A stretch of DNA of 64,000 bases from Symbiodinium natans (taxonomy: Eukaryota; Sar; Dinophyceae; Suessiales; Symbiodiniaceae): NCBI GenBank assembly GCA_905221605.1, contig CAJNDS010002854.1:121685-185684 (forward strand). The letters are read 5' to 3'. Of the stretch, positions 52,990-64,000 are shown piece by piece. The stretch's first letter is position 1, and the number at the start of each line of letters is the position of its first letter. The notes below the pieces were generated by a model, which was given only the letters and a program-made list of their open reading frames with translations, was not told where the DNA came from and searched no databases. A program made the translations under genes and the position numbers.

Positions 52990-54900
52990 TAAGCCAATAG
53001 GCCAGAAATAGTGTGAAAACCCCAAGGCCCTCAACCCGCTTCACTTGACAAGCCCACCAAGAAGGTGACCAAAAGCCATTTTCGAGAACCAAAATGTCGC
53101 AAGAGCACACTGGAACAAAAGTATTCCCTCCTTGCACGCCGGACTCTCTGCATAGGGCGAGTTTCTAGATTTTCAGGCAAGGCCGAGGCGGTCGACAAGC
53201 AGCATGTACGACTTCTGGAAACAATCCCCCGCACACGCACCCACACACAGCACATTAAGCAGCTTCCAGACAGAGTCCAAACAACCACACCACCGTCCGC
53301 GTAAACAAGAACTGGCGTAACCCCTTTCCTGCCACAGTTTGCAGCGTGCATCCGGCTTCATGGGGAACATTCATGTCAGTTTCGACAGGTCTGTCACATG
53401 CAGTCAGATCTGCAGGTGTTCTCTCCGTGCACATTGATGCATTGAAGGGTGGCATTTGGCATGCCACACGTGCTTCTGTGGGGCAGAGCTCGAAGCGTTG
53501 GCGTAGCTGATGCTTGTGGGTCCAGGCGCGACGAGCCCAGGGCAAGTCGGTGAGAGTCACAGAGAAAGACGCCTACACAGAAACCCTCGCCATTTGCTAA
53601 AGCCAAAACACAAATTCCCTGAAAATCCAAGCCCATGCACACTCAATCCCTGACTCCCAGTCCCAGCCCCCGCCTGTTTCTTGCCCCCACTGGAACCGCC
53701 TGGAGCTGCAGGCGCACTGCCTCAAACAGGGTGAGGAGAAAGCCGGGGGCCTTTGAAGGGTTTTGGAATCTTTTTGTTTAGGCTCCAACTCGCGGCCTCT
53801 TCGCGGCTACAACTCACGGCTTCTTCGCGGCTTCGTGCGGCATCAACTCAAACTTGGAACCCAAAGTCCTAACAAACCTAAAGGCATCTGAATGCTGTGA
53901 GCCTGAAAATTCCAAGAACAAGCACACCCCTTGTGGCGCCGGGCTCTCCCCAAAAAGGAGGTCTTCTGAGCCGACCGATGCCTGGAAGAAAGGCATGGGC
54001 CCCACATGTGTATTCAAGGGCTTGAAAAAGTTCAAAAGCCAGAGGTCTCACAGGAGCGGGGGGGGGAGAATTCCTAGTGAGATTGAAGGTCCCACGTCCA
54101 TGGTTTCTGATCAGGCGGTTCATGGGGAAGGGCCGTAGACCCTAAACCCCAAATCCACAAAAACTTCATCCCCTGAAGCCCTCAGCCCCAAACCGAAAAA
54201 GGTCCGACTCCAAGCTGCGAAACTTTGCCAAAAATCCAAATCGCAAGTAAGCCCTCGAGCACCATGACAACAACAGGGCATGCCATCATTGAGGACCTGA
54301 CCGCCTGTGGGGATGTGTCCGGCGAGGCCTGCCACCACTCTGCCACCCAAAGCCAGAACCAAGGCTTGGACATGCTTGGACTGTAGGTCACTGCAGCACC
54401 GCAAACATGCGAGGGTTGGGGCCTAGGCTTTGAAAGCTTAAGGACCTGGGGAGTCTGGACTTTGAGATGCTTTGAGGATGCAGGGCTGCGAGGAGCCTGA
54501 AATGGAAGGCGGGGTGATCAGGGCACGAGGGCATCATGAGTTTTGGGGCGGTATGGTGAGCAAGTTGAGACAAGGGCTTTGGGCTTCGCGCCTTGGTAGC
54601 AGTGAGCACTAGCAGTCAGGCTAACACTCAGGCTTGTTCAAACATGCCGAGATGTACGGAGGGCGCGGAAGGGGCGCGGTCGGGCCTCCGAGTGCTCAGA
54701 GAGACCAGCTTCAAAGGTTGAGTTGGCTTCTCAACAGCTCGTGAGCAAATCAAGGAAGACAAGGCATGTCTGAAGGAACGAAGCAAACCAACACACTCAT
54801 GATAATATGCCTTCGTTGGTTTGCTTGAACTGTTCTTTGGTTGCTTTTCCGCTCTTTGGATTCAGAGTTTAAGCTTCGTCTCTGCAAACGAAAAGGCTTG
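52990..54900. other. No firm gene
   Basis: A minus-strand stretch at 54242-54375 can be read as a membrane segment (MACPVVVMVLEGLLAIWIFG) or, in another frame, as LVLALGGRVVAGLAGHIPTG; frame and strand cannot be settled. A G-run is at 54057-54066. Nothing else is supported. Confidence 0.35.
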
Positions 54901-55800
54901 AAGGATCACTTAGCAACACTTCTTCCTGATCACTTAGCCACATCGGATCCGCACCGTTTCGGATCACTTAGCAACGATTTTTCTGGCTCACTTAACAACA
55001 TTTTGTTTCGGCCCTCGCGATTCCGGTTCATCATATATCTTAAACACACCTCCTCACTTGGTGATTGCGGTTCAGTACGCCCCCTCATTTGGCGATTCCG
55101 GCATGTGGTATATCTTGAACACGCCCCCATTCCGGTCCGTCATATATCTTAAACACGCCCGCTCATTTGACGATTCCGGCTCATCATATATCTTAAATGC
55201 GCATTTCCTAAACACGCCCCCTCAACTGGCGATGCCGGTTCATCATATGTCTGAAACACGCCCCCTCATTTGGCGATTCCGGTTCATCATTTATCTTAAA
55301 CTCGCTTTTCTCAACGACCAGCGTGGCATGAGCCAGCCGGACGGTCAATTCCAGGATTTAAGGTATAGGCCTTGAGGCTTAACATTTAGGGTATGACTTA
55401 AAGGTTTTAGTTTAGGATTCGTTCTTCGGGCTGCGTGCAGCGAAATCCTAATCATGTGCAGCATCGTATGTTATTTGGGAATATTGGGGCGTGCACCTTT
55501 CTTGTGATGTGCGGCGAAAGCGGGCCCGCGCAAAGTGGGATCCTCAGACACGCCCATTCTTGAAAGCAAACACATCTTGAAAATCGACCTTTGCACTATT
55601 GCCCAGTTGATGCGCCCTCGTGCTGCCCCAAGCTATCCTCCAAGATGGATTTAGTGGCCTCAAGATAGCTCTTGAAACGGCTTTCTGTTCCTGCACCGCC
55701 GTGGCATCCTGCCCAGGCCCCAAAAACACGTTTGCTAAGTGATCCACAAGTGCGTTGATAAGCGATCTCGAAAAAACGTTGCTAAGCGAACCCCCCCACA
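54900..55800. mobile_element. Candidate fold-back element with inner satellite
   Basis: GGATCACTTAGCAAC occurs at 54903 and 54961 on the left, with related TCACTTAGCCAC and TCACTTAACAAC copies. Inverted copies TTTGCTAAGTGATCC (55731) and GTTGCTAAGCG (55778) are on the right. Between them lies a degenerate satellite (CGATTCCGGTTCATCATATA with CTTAAACACGCCCCCTCA) of five or six units at 55015-55310. Repeated motifs in opposite orientation at both ends resemble a non-autonomous DNA element. No transposase is seen. Confidence 0.45.
55015..55310. repeat. Satellite of about 50-60 bp units
   Basis: CGATTCCGG, TCATCATATATCTTAAA and CACGCCCCCTCATTTGG recur with variable spacing, with five or six imperfect units. 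Confidence 0.9.
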
Positions 55801-55804
55801 AAGG

Positions 55805-57149
55805 CTCGGCTCATACTAAAGCTTCGAGGCTCAGGGATTCCAGATTTAGAAACAGTCTTCGAGGACTTGGCAAATTAGTGCGGGCTGCGTGAGGCTTAAA
55901 TGCAAGAGCCTGGAGAGTTAGTGCCATTTAGAACGCTGCGGAATGCAAATCCCAGAAAAAAGCGAAGGCGATTTGTGACATTGGACGACGTCCAAGCCTT
56001 GCATTTTATGATGGATGTCACCTTGTCAGAGCCACACAAACATCTCGGCCACTTTAACCATGCGCACGCCTCAAAATGTTGCCACACCGTTTGGGGAACA
56101 AAGCAAACTCCCAGTTCTAGCCATAGCAACAACGCAAATCCATCCGAATCATACAAAGCAAACCAAGATCTGGTATCTGGTGGAGGTCCTGCAAGCTCCG
56201 CCCACCCTACCCAGGCTTCACTTCGCAACACGCACAAGCCCAGCGAACCAAGGCTTCAGGAATCCTGCTACTGACCGCCCCTGTGGGCCGGCCCGGATGC
56301 CGGAAGGGGCACGCACAAGCGTTTACAATGAAACCTCAAATGAGTTGCACTTGGCGGGATGTTCAGGATTTTCGGGGTTTTTAGTTGATGCTTGTTGGGG
56401 GGGTCCGAAAACCAATCTTCCCAACAGTGCAGTCCTGAGTCCCGCGTAGAAGTGTCCCCCACTAAGAAGGCACAGCTAAGGTGGGGACTTGCCACGCGCT
56501 CCACTGCCCCAATTTAGTCTCAGCGCCTCTTGCAGCAAGCGCTTTGAGTTCAAAGGTGGTTTAGGGGGGCTATATCTCAAGCGTGTTTAAATCCCCCAGA
56601 GGCCTGAATCCCTGCACCTAATCCTTCGGCTGCCTGACCCGCATGAGAGTGACAACTGAACCTCTCGAATCTCAGGCAGGCCTTGGCGAAGACCTTGTCC
56701 TCAAACATAGGCACCTCGGTCTTCTTGAAGTTCAGTGACTCGGGTTAGGAGGTAGTACGGGTGGGTGCAGTAACAACTCTCAGGGCTTCTTGGGTGAGCC
56801 GCCTCTGCCACCCTCACCCCGTACCCTTCTCGGGCGTGCGGCCATGGACTCTTCATTCGTCACATCCTCGGAATCCCAGGCTGAGCTTCTTCAATCTCAG
56901 GGCTTGAAAGTTAGCAAGGGGCTTGGGCTCTCAAACTTTCAAGGACTTGAACCGTAATCAAAAGATGCGTCTCAGCAATGTTCAAAGGGCGGCGAGCATC
57001 CCTTGGTTTGACAGACATATAAACCTGACAACAGCCCTCTGGAAAACCTGAAAAGTATCCTGAAAGAACGCTCTACAGACATTGGGCCACCAGCCATCCA
57101 AATGGCCCCGGACCTGGAAGAGACGGATCAGTCAGCTGTAGCAAGAACC
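55805..57149. other. No firm gene
   Basis: Both strands stay open at 55896-56274 (plus: RRRFVTLDDVQALHFMMDVT). The plus reading is more protein-like but isolated and against the local gene direction. The rest has nothing I can support. Confidence 0.35.
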
Positions 57150-57420
57150 TCAACCAATTGGAGGACTCCAAACCCGACACCCGAAACGACCATGGCGGGA
57201 AATGTACACTTCGAATAAAAACTTGTCAAAGGCGTGTGGATTGAGCCGCTCCATGACCGAAAGCAAAGCGTTCCAAGGCACGGTTGCAAAAGCCTGCTCA
57301 ACCACAACTTGAGCAGGCCCGCTTTGCATGGCAACAAAAGTCAGCGGAGAGACCGGAGCACGAAGAGCGCCTGTGGCGGTTGAGCGAAAGAAAAGAGGGA
57401 CCGCAGCAAGTCGAGCGAAC
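57150..57420 (-). pseudogene. Possible reverse-transcriptase relic
   Basis: The minus strand reads VVVEQAFATVPWNALLSVME then RLNPHAFDKFLFEVYISRHG. AFxTVPWxxLLxVMERL resembles motif A of LINE-type reverse transcriptases, but the catalytic Asp expected before AF is Glu-Gln here and no other RT motif is visible. It could instead be an exon of an ordinary gene. Confidence 0.25.
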
Positions 57421-57999
57421 TGGCAGGACGAGGAAGGCTTGTGCAGTCTCTCAGCTCTTTGGAGGCAGGTGCGCTTCGTTCTCACAGAGCCCAGCGAGGC
57501 TCAAGAAAGCGCCAGGCATCGCCGGAGGAGGCCATAAACGGGGTGATGGGCAGCCATTGGGAAGGCCGAGCCTTGCCACAGGAGGTCTCATGAGGCCGAC
57601 TTCGCCGTCCAAAGCCATGCATCCTGAAGGCCCCCTTTAAATCACCCCTATTCGACCGGCCAGTGTGCTCCGAGGATACTCCAAGAGCAGCAAGGGGGAA
57701 AAAGAGGAGGACGACAGGGCGAAAGTGAGGTCCCCCGGCTGGATCAGCGACGAGACCAAACAAAGAGGAGCACAGGAGATAAAGACAAAAAGTAGCGGGG
57801 AGAGTTGATAACGCTAAACCCGACAACCTCAGCAGTGCAACTTAGTGACTTCGTGACTTAGTGGATGGCAAGCACAGACGTTCAACCCAAAGGTCTAGGC
57901 CCCCAAGCTCGAGCCACGCCATAACCAACACCCAAAGCCCATCGGCCGAAATCATGTACAACTGCTGGAAAGGATGTCCTCTGCAATCTGATATGGGCT

Positions 58000-58325
58000 C
58001 CTGGAAACCAAGGCTGCACCCTTCGATTTCTTCGACTCGGTGCGTGACTCCCACTTCATCTTGAAGCGGAAGTGGTACTCTCCTGGAGCTAGATGAGGCT
58101 TTTTGTTTGCGAGCTGAGGCAATTTCAGGTCACGCAGTGGGCTTGGAGATCCTTGAAGGTTTAGCCGCCAGGGTTTGAGAGCGTCAGGGCTTCACAACAA
58201 GGATCGAGGGCCTCGGCTTCGCAGACACTTAACCACCTGAGCAAATTTGTCGAACCCCAACAGATTGTTTGTCCAGTCTCCTGGTAGCGGGAAGCAAGCC
58301 CTAATCTCCTTGAGCTTTGCTCCGG
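58000..58325 (-). CDS. Two probable exons, unrecognised protein
   Basis: About 58313-58237 reads LKEIRACFPLPGDWTNNLLG and FDKFAQ before GT. About 58090-58015 follows CCAG and reads GEYHFRFKMKWESRTESKKS. Both are protein-like, on the minus strand and in order. The second recalls beta-strand edges of carbohydrate-binding or arrestin-like folds, too weakly to name. Confidence 0.4.
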
Positions 58326-58619
58326 GTCCTGCCAGGGGTTCATCACTTCTTGGGATTCTTGGGACTTCGGGACTTTGGACTTGTGCTGTCAGTTATGCAA
58401 AGGAACAGATTTGTGGGATCCGAGGGTCGGTGGGGGAAAGGCAGGTCCCCACAGCCACATCGTGGGACCTTGAGGTTGATGTGGGTGGCACAGGGCAGCC
58501 AGCAAGTTAAGGCTTCTTGTGGTACTCGAGGCCTGGTCCAAAAAGAACGCCACAAAGGCCCGAACATCAAAACTGAGCAAATCCTTCATATGAAGTCCTT
58601 AAGCCCTTCACCATAACAC

Positions 58620-61600
58620 AAACTCCAAAGGCAGCCTTCATGCCAAACCTCGAAGGTGTTTGGATGCTCCAGCTTGTCGTTGTCGCCTGCACACTGTGCA
58701 TGCCTCCCTCACCTAGAATCTGCCAAAGGCCTTCTATTCTGGCTTAATCATAGGGGGCCCCCCACCCCCAACACCCCTGCGCCCTTCCCCCCCCACCCGC
58801 CCCCCCACCCCTATCTGTATTCCTCGAATGGACGCCAGCCCGCTTGGCAGGCCCGGCCGAGGCAGATCGTGTAACTACAAGATTACCCCTTGACACCGTC
58901 CTCCGTCCTAGTCCTGGACCTCCAGTCCCAAATCCAAAAAAGCAGAGGCTTCGCATCTATGAGCCGGCACCCCAAGCATGCATATTGCATAGCTTGTACA
59001 CTTTGTGCCCTGCATACAGACACAAAAAGCTTGTTCGAAATGTTGAGTCTGTGACTTTTTCCAGAGGGTGAGGATTTACGATTTCCATATCCAGAATGCG
59101 CGCGCTCGCACTACGAATCTTGCTAATGCTCTAGAAATCAGAACAATAAGAAGAACGCTATTGGTGCTTACACACATACTGTATGTATATGTTACATGCT
59201 TTGTAGTCTGGTGCTCGTTCAAGCTGATGATAATATGCCTTGGTACTCAGAAATTCAAAATCCCAAAGTGCCACAACCAGCGCGGTGAGGGTTTGAGATT
59301 TCCATCTCCAAAGGGTGAGGGTTTGACATGCCTTTCAATTCTTCATCTTGATTGCTTAAGTCCAAGTGATTGCAGTGTCATAGAAATAGTATTGCAACAT
59401 TCACATTTTTATTTCTAATGTGCGTTTCGCTTTATATTTGAGTTGGTACATAGTTGGAAGGAGTTTTGTCACACAACATGTGCTTATGAGCATTCAGGTT
59501 ACTTATAAGGGGGTGGGAAGGCGGGGGAGGGTGGGGAATGGGCGAGGGGGGTCTTCTCCTCCAAGGATTGAGACCGACAAGACAACATCCGTAGGAACAA
59601 ACATCACCTTACCCTGCAAACACTCTAGAAATACACCAAACCTCTCCGAAGGGAGGGTAACACCCGTAACAAAATAACACCCGTAGGAATAGCATAAGAA
59701 GGTCTGAAAGAATGTGCGGAAATGACTCCTTCCTTTTCCTGAAGTTATAGATTTATAGTCCTCAAGCGACATGGGAGCCTCAAGCAAAATATGAACAAGG
59801 TGTCAAGCTTGGCCCTGCGGAAATGGCGCCCTCATTTTCGTTTCAGGTTTACAAATAAGGTTGGCCCTAAACTTAAAAGGAATAAGGTTAAAGAATAACG
59901 TCTGGCCTAAATTCGAAATTAATTTGCGGAAATGATTCCCTTCGTGAACCCTAAACCCTAAACCCAAAAACCCTTAAGCCCTAAGCTTTAAGCCGAAAGA
60001 GCAACAAACACATTGTTGTCTTCATTAAATGTTGAACAAAAGGGCCTGGCCCTAAACCTTAAGCAAAAATGGAGCCGTAAGCAAAACAAGAAAAATCGGG
60101 TAGAAGGTTTGGCCGTAGCACTTAAACGAATCTGCGGAAGTAGCGCCCTCATTTTCATGTCAGGTTTATACATAAGGTTTGGCCCTAAACCTCACAGGAA
60201 AAAGGTTTAGGAAGAAGGTTTGGCCCTAAATGGCCTAAACCTTAGCATAGTGGGACTAATTGAGGTCCCACCTTCCCCCCCACTGCTTATGCCCTCAAGG
60301 TCCCTCCGCCCTGCATATAAGCAATAGTGCCCTCCTTTTCTTCCTAAACCTTTTTCGAGAAATCTTACACAATAATCGAAACATACAGCGAATAGTATAT
60401 CATAGGTAAAAGGAATGTGAACAGAGATTCATAAACCACATTGATTTAAAGAATCAGGATTAGCAATTGGAGTCTACACTCCCGAATTCCAAGATGTAAG
60501 GAGCCCATCCCACCATCCAAAAATCCAAAAAGTTTTGGGATATTCCACAGCTTGTGCACGTTTCGTGCCCTGTCATACCTCATCTCCACAATTCCAAGTT
60601 CTGGGGCCGGCATTCCATATCTCAAGATCCCAAACCGTAAGGGGCCCAACCTCAAGTCCTGGGAAGCAGCATTCCATATTCTAGGACTTCCAGGAGCCCT
60701 ACATACCGTATTCTACGCACCACATTCACAATGAAAAACTCGACTAAATCGCTTCAGGTTTCAAGTATTGGCGGGAAGTCGTTCACAAAAGCGAGCCTTT
60801 CTTCGTAAGAAGCGGCATCTTTTCTGGGGGGCTTCTCCATGCGAAAATTTCAAGGGTTGTGGTCTGTTTTGTATTTGTTGTAGTCTTATTTCAAGTGCTC
60901 TTCTTTTCATGTTGTCTTTACGTGGGGAAGTCTTTCTTCATTTAGTGTAGAACTCAGGGTGTGCTATTCTCGTTTTGCCTCTACCTGGGTGGCTGAGAGC
61001 TGCCACCGCAGGGAGGTTTCAGGATTTGGGAAAAGGCCATTGGTCACGAAATCCTCCCCCCTTTTGCCCCTCCCCCAGGCCACTACTTTTCAAAGAAGTT
61101 GTTAATTACGTCTGCGCTTGCACAAATGACGACAAAAAAACAAAGCATAGGTCTTCTTGCTCCTTGTTCAGGGCGTATGGGTGGCGAACATAGTGTGAGG
61201 CAAGCTCATGCACTGGGCCTGGGATCCAGTAGTAGACGAAAGCACGAACCATAGCTTCGAAGAAACCTCTCTTTGGTGCCGTGTGTCATTCTGCGCACTG
61301 AGCTGGTACATTGCTGCATTGCTGGGCTGGTACATTGCTGGGCTGCGGCTGCTTGATGATTAGACTCGAGTTTCTCGGTGGGCGCCAGTGTGCTGTTAAG
61401 CTGCTAAGCTGTCTTTCATAGCTGCGGCGGCTGGCGGCTAGCAACTACTGCGAATACGCTACGTTCACATGAGCTCACCAGAAGCTTGATTTAGCCCTAT
61501 TCTTCCTGGAAGCCCAGTACCTAACCAACACGACGCAAATTTCACCAAAAAACACAGACCAGAACAGTGCCTCACATCGTACAACATTAAGATTTGTACA

Positions 61601-61714
61601 ACTTGTACATGAGTCCGTCTTTTATTGGCACACAACGTGTGCCAAGAAATGCTAAGGAGCACAAAGATGAGCAGGGGCAACCTAAACAGGCGTTTTCACA
61701 AGTGTGAACAGCTT
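58620..61714. other. No supported gene; dispersed repeats
   Basis: Contains a C-rich run (58757-58812), a motif seen twice (GCTTGTACACTTTGTGCCCT at 58990 and GCTTGTGCACGTTTCGTGCC at 60552) and telomere-like CCCTAAACCCTAAACCC at 59948. A GGTTTGGCCCTAAAC repeat pair is at 59815-59880 and 60130-60205. No exon is convincing. Confidence 0.45.
59815..60240. repeat. GGTTTGGCCCTAAAC-type repeat
   Basis: GGCGCCCTCATTTTCGT, then CAGGTTTACAAATAAGG and TTGGCCCTAAAC, recurs at about 60139 as GCGCCCTCATTTTCATG and so on, in direct orientation. Shorter GGTTTGGCC pieces lie between and after. Confidence 0.8.
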
Positions 61715-61945
61715 TCAGATCAGGGTCTTTCGGTCTAGGCGAAAGCGCTGGTAGGCCTCGGGCACCGTGAAGGGTGAACCGGTCACCAAACAAGCAGCCA
61801 TCTCGCCGATCGCAGGGCCAAACTTGAAGCCCTCGCCTGCAAAGCCACCGACGATAATGATGTCACAGTCTTCAGGGTGCACCCCCACCACGAAATCCTG
61901 GCGCCAGTGTGGTTTGGGAGCATCGCGACTGTGAAAAGATAGCTC
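61715..61945 (-). CDS. C-terminal exon of a sarcosine-oxidase-like FAD oxidoreductase
   Basis: After a TTTCACAG acceptor, the minus strand reads WRQDFVVGVHPEDCDIIIVG, then GFAGEGFKFGPAIGEMAACL and ends RFRLDRKTLI with TAG. The (D)xFVVGxHP...IIVGGFxGxGFKFGPAIGE pattern is the conserved end of the DAO/monomeric sarcosine oxidase/pipecolate oxidase family, where the Gly-Phe-Lys-Phe segment closes over the covalently bound flavin. The enzyme would oxidise an N-methyl or secondary amino acid to an imine or formaldehyde with H2O2. Only about 70 of the usual 380-400 residues are in view. The other exons must lie further right, and I could not find them before 64000, so large introns or a broken copy are possible. 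Confidence 0.7.
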   Translation of the reverse strand, partial: ELSFHSRDAPKPHWRQDFVVGVHPEDCDIIIVGGFAGEGFKFGPAIGEMAACLVTGSPFTVPEAYQRFRLDRKTLI

Positions 61946-62065
61946 ATTCGCCAGAGTAAGCAAATGGTTCAAGTGTAGACACACCTTTCCAGAACTAGAA
62001 TGTGAACACGCCCCAATGATTCCAATGACCCGAAGCAGCCTAAGCAGGCCAGAGCTGCCCATCAC

Positions 62066-62769
62066 ACAGCTGAGGGTTCGGGATTTTCAGGGTCACCGTC
62101 TCCAAACGAGGACTGAAACCAAACCCAAAACCACCGCCATCTGAAAGCTCGCCCAAAATACCAAGCATCCTGTAAGCCACATCTCAATTGGCCTCAATCG
62201 TAGGTCGTAAGACTTGTCACAAAACAGACTTGGTGCTGCCTGTAAGAGGCCGTGCGCTTGAACACATTTTTTGGGCTGCATTGGGCACATTGTGCGCGCG
62301 AAACCGGGGAAAAAGTACATGTCCCTGCAGGTGCAGCATTGCAGGTGTCGAAAACATCGAAGGCTGTGGAGATTTTTCACGAAAAAGCCTTTTCGAATGA
62401 GATTTTGTCACTTTCATTTTAAATTTCAATATGCACCGAAATTTAGGTAAATGAGAAAACGTAGCTGAATTAAGGATTCTGCATTGGGAGACTATGCCAG
62501 AAAACAATCACACCGGCGTCTGTAAGCATGCTTTCAAGCAACAATGCAAACCCAACACAGAACGATAAGCTCCCTTACAAAAAACATGACGACATGATCC
62601 TGAGGTCATGGGGAATGTTGGGGCTTAAGGACACCAAGGAGAAATAAGCTGCAAGGTCGGCTGTTCGGAGGTTGTTTCTCCTGCGCTGCAGCAGGTCCTC
62701 CATTTTTCTTGAGAAATTTGCTCAGCCGTCCACTCCTCACCGAGACAGCAGCAACTCCGAACTTCCATG
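62066..62769. other. No supported gene
   Basis: Probably intron or flank of the FAD oxidoreductase gene. No exon matches the missing N-terminal parts. No RNA gene seen. Confidence 0.45.
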
Positions 62770-63765
62770 GGCCAAGTAGTGATCCCTTCATTTCAGCTCC
62801 TTTAAACAAAAATGGAGCTGAAATTAAGGACTTTTGCAGCTGGCATCAGGACTTGTGGCCGTGCAACCCAGTTCTTAATTTCAGCTTCAGTTTTTATGTA
62901 AACAAACGGAACTGAAGTTAAGGAATTTGGCAGTCACAAAAAATCTCCAATCCATGAACTCCATAATTTTGGGCCGACATTCGGCACGCCACAACAAGTC
63001 GGCCTGCCGCATTTTGAGTAAAAAACTTTGGTTTTTCCTGGAATCCATACGAAAAACGGCATGCCCAATTCCTGAATTTCAGTGCCGATTTTCTATAGAA
63101 CAATGAAACTGGAATTGAGAACTGGGCTGCATGGCCATTTGTACAAAAGAACGGAACTGAAATTGAGGAATTTGGCTTCCTTAATTTCAGCGGGCCAAGT
63201 GGTGATTCCTAAATTTCAGTTCCGCTTTTTTTATAGAGCTTTATTTTCCAAACAAAATGTTTCAAATGAAGAAACACACTTGGACACTTGACCTACAAGA
63301 CTTCTATTTCAAGGCCCTGTTTGATCCCACATGTCCCATGCACAGAACTACAGCTCACGATGCACAGACTGCACTGACATGCACTCTCACACTCTGCTAC
63401 AACTGAAGAACACGCACCGATGTCTTTTCCAAGGAAGGGGATTTGCCAAGTCTGCTTCCATCTCAGATCTGTCCTTTGCAGGCATGTGAGAAACGAGATC
63501 TCCCCAGAAAAACTTTCCCGGCCCTCTCCGCGAAGGTTGTGACCGAGAGGGCTGTGGCCTCTCTTTGTCTGAGCCGAAAAACTTTCTCATTCGGAGAATT
63601 CGAAAATTTTTCTCCGGAAAATAAAGGTCTGTACTTGCAGCACGATAACCGAAATTAAAGACTTTGCAGCTGGCGTCAGGAATTGTGGCCATGCAGCGCA
63701 GGTCTGATTTTCTGTTTCATTTAAAAAACAAGCGGAGCTGAAATTAAGGAAACTGGCAGGTCTTC
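62770..63765. repeat. Cluster of short fold-back repeats (CTTAATTTCAG/CTGAAATTAAG)
   Basis: At least four units pair TTAATTTCAGTTCCG-like and CGGAACTGAAATTAAGG-like arms around short loops. A clear one is ATTTCAGCTCC (62790-62800) with GGAGCTGAAAT (62814-62824); another spans 62872-62926; others are near 63070-63120, 63145-63235 and 63645-63755. Modules GGGCCAAGTRGTGATTCC and GCAGCTGGCRTCAGGAMTTG recur directly between them. No coding capacity; it looks like a MITE family inserted repeatedly or amplified in place. Confidence 0.8.
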
Positions 63766-64000
63766 TTGGCAGATGACTTTCGCGGTTGGCTGCCATTGGC
63801 TGGCTGCAACAAGCCCTCACCACACCATAAAATTGTGTTCTGACGCTGCAATTTTTCCTACACGTCTGAAGCATTCAGTCGCAAAGACTTGCTGATGACA
63901 AGAAAACATATCAAAGCAAAAGATAACAAAAGCAAATCTGACATTGCCCTGCGTTCTCGGCAGGCGGCTTGCACAGGTTTTTCAAAGGCTGCTGTCAAGT
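63766..64000. other. Window end, nothing recognised
   Basis: No exon, repeat or RNA gene is apparent. Confidence 0.4.

Noticed and set aside
57128-57485. Confident LINE reverse transcriptase
   Set aside because: Only one motif-A-like stretch, lacking the catalytic Asp and all other RT motifs; kept as a low-confidence relic.

Overview
The window looks like nuclear DNA of a core dinoflagellate, most like a Symbiodiniaceae genome. Four things point there. (1) Three genes could be rebuilt exon by exon (a PUF RNA-binding protein, a PHO80-type cyclin and a PH-domain protein), and most of their introns start with GC or GA instead of GT, with the boundary bases repeated at the acceptor. (2) A 16-nt exact match to the dinoflagellate spliced leader lies in sense orientation just upstream of the cyclin start codon. 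(3) Large ankyrin and PUF proteins of the kind common in these algae are present. (4) Every gene I can support is on the minus strand, as in dinoflagellate one-way gene clusters. Long six-frame ORFs are mostly misleading here: the real coding parts are short exons in intron-rich genes, plus a few single-exon genes.

Layout, left to right. 0-1.1 kb: two-part minisatellite. 1.1-7.3 kb: CA-rich microsatellites, a 430-bp segmental duplication, an intact GFA/CENP-V-type zinc protein (3050-3706) and isolated terminal exons. 7.9-9.1 kb: single-exon ubiquitin-like plus ankyrin gene with one in-frame TGA where Trp is expected. 9.5-13.0 kb: PH-domain/coiled-coil gene. 13-24 kb: exon-like pieces of unrecognised genes among degenerate repeats. 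24.1-28.1 kb: a complex array alternating blocks of plant-type telomere repeat (TTTAGGG)n with a GC-rich satellite. 28-33 kb: mostly repeats. 33-41 kb: membrane-protein exons, two GC-rich minus-strand ORFs with likely frameshifts separated by a 62-bp tandem array, and more terminal exons. 42.1-44.6 kb: nine-exon cyclin gene. 45-47 kb: unrecognised exons. 48.3-52.1 kb: twelve-exon PUF gene. 52.4-58.6 kb: terminal exons, a satellite with inverted flanks and a possible reverse-transcriptase relic. 58.6-64 kb: dispersed repeats, the last exon of a sarcosine-oxidase-like FAD enzyme (61.7-61.9 kb) and a cluster of fold-back repeats.

The recognised genes do not form an obvious pathway; sharing one strand is the main thing they have in common. 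The features most worth a second look are the telomere-repeat/satellite array lying inside a gene-bearing region, the relict spliced leader on an intron-rich gene, the 20-nt microexon, and the ankyrin TGA codon. All calls come from reading the sequence; no database search was run.
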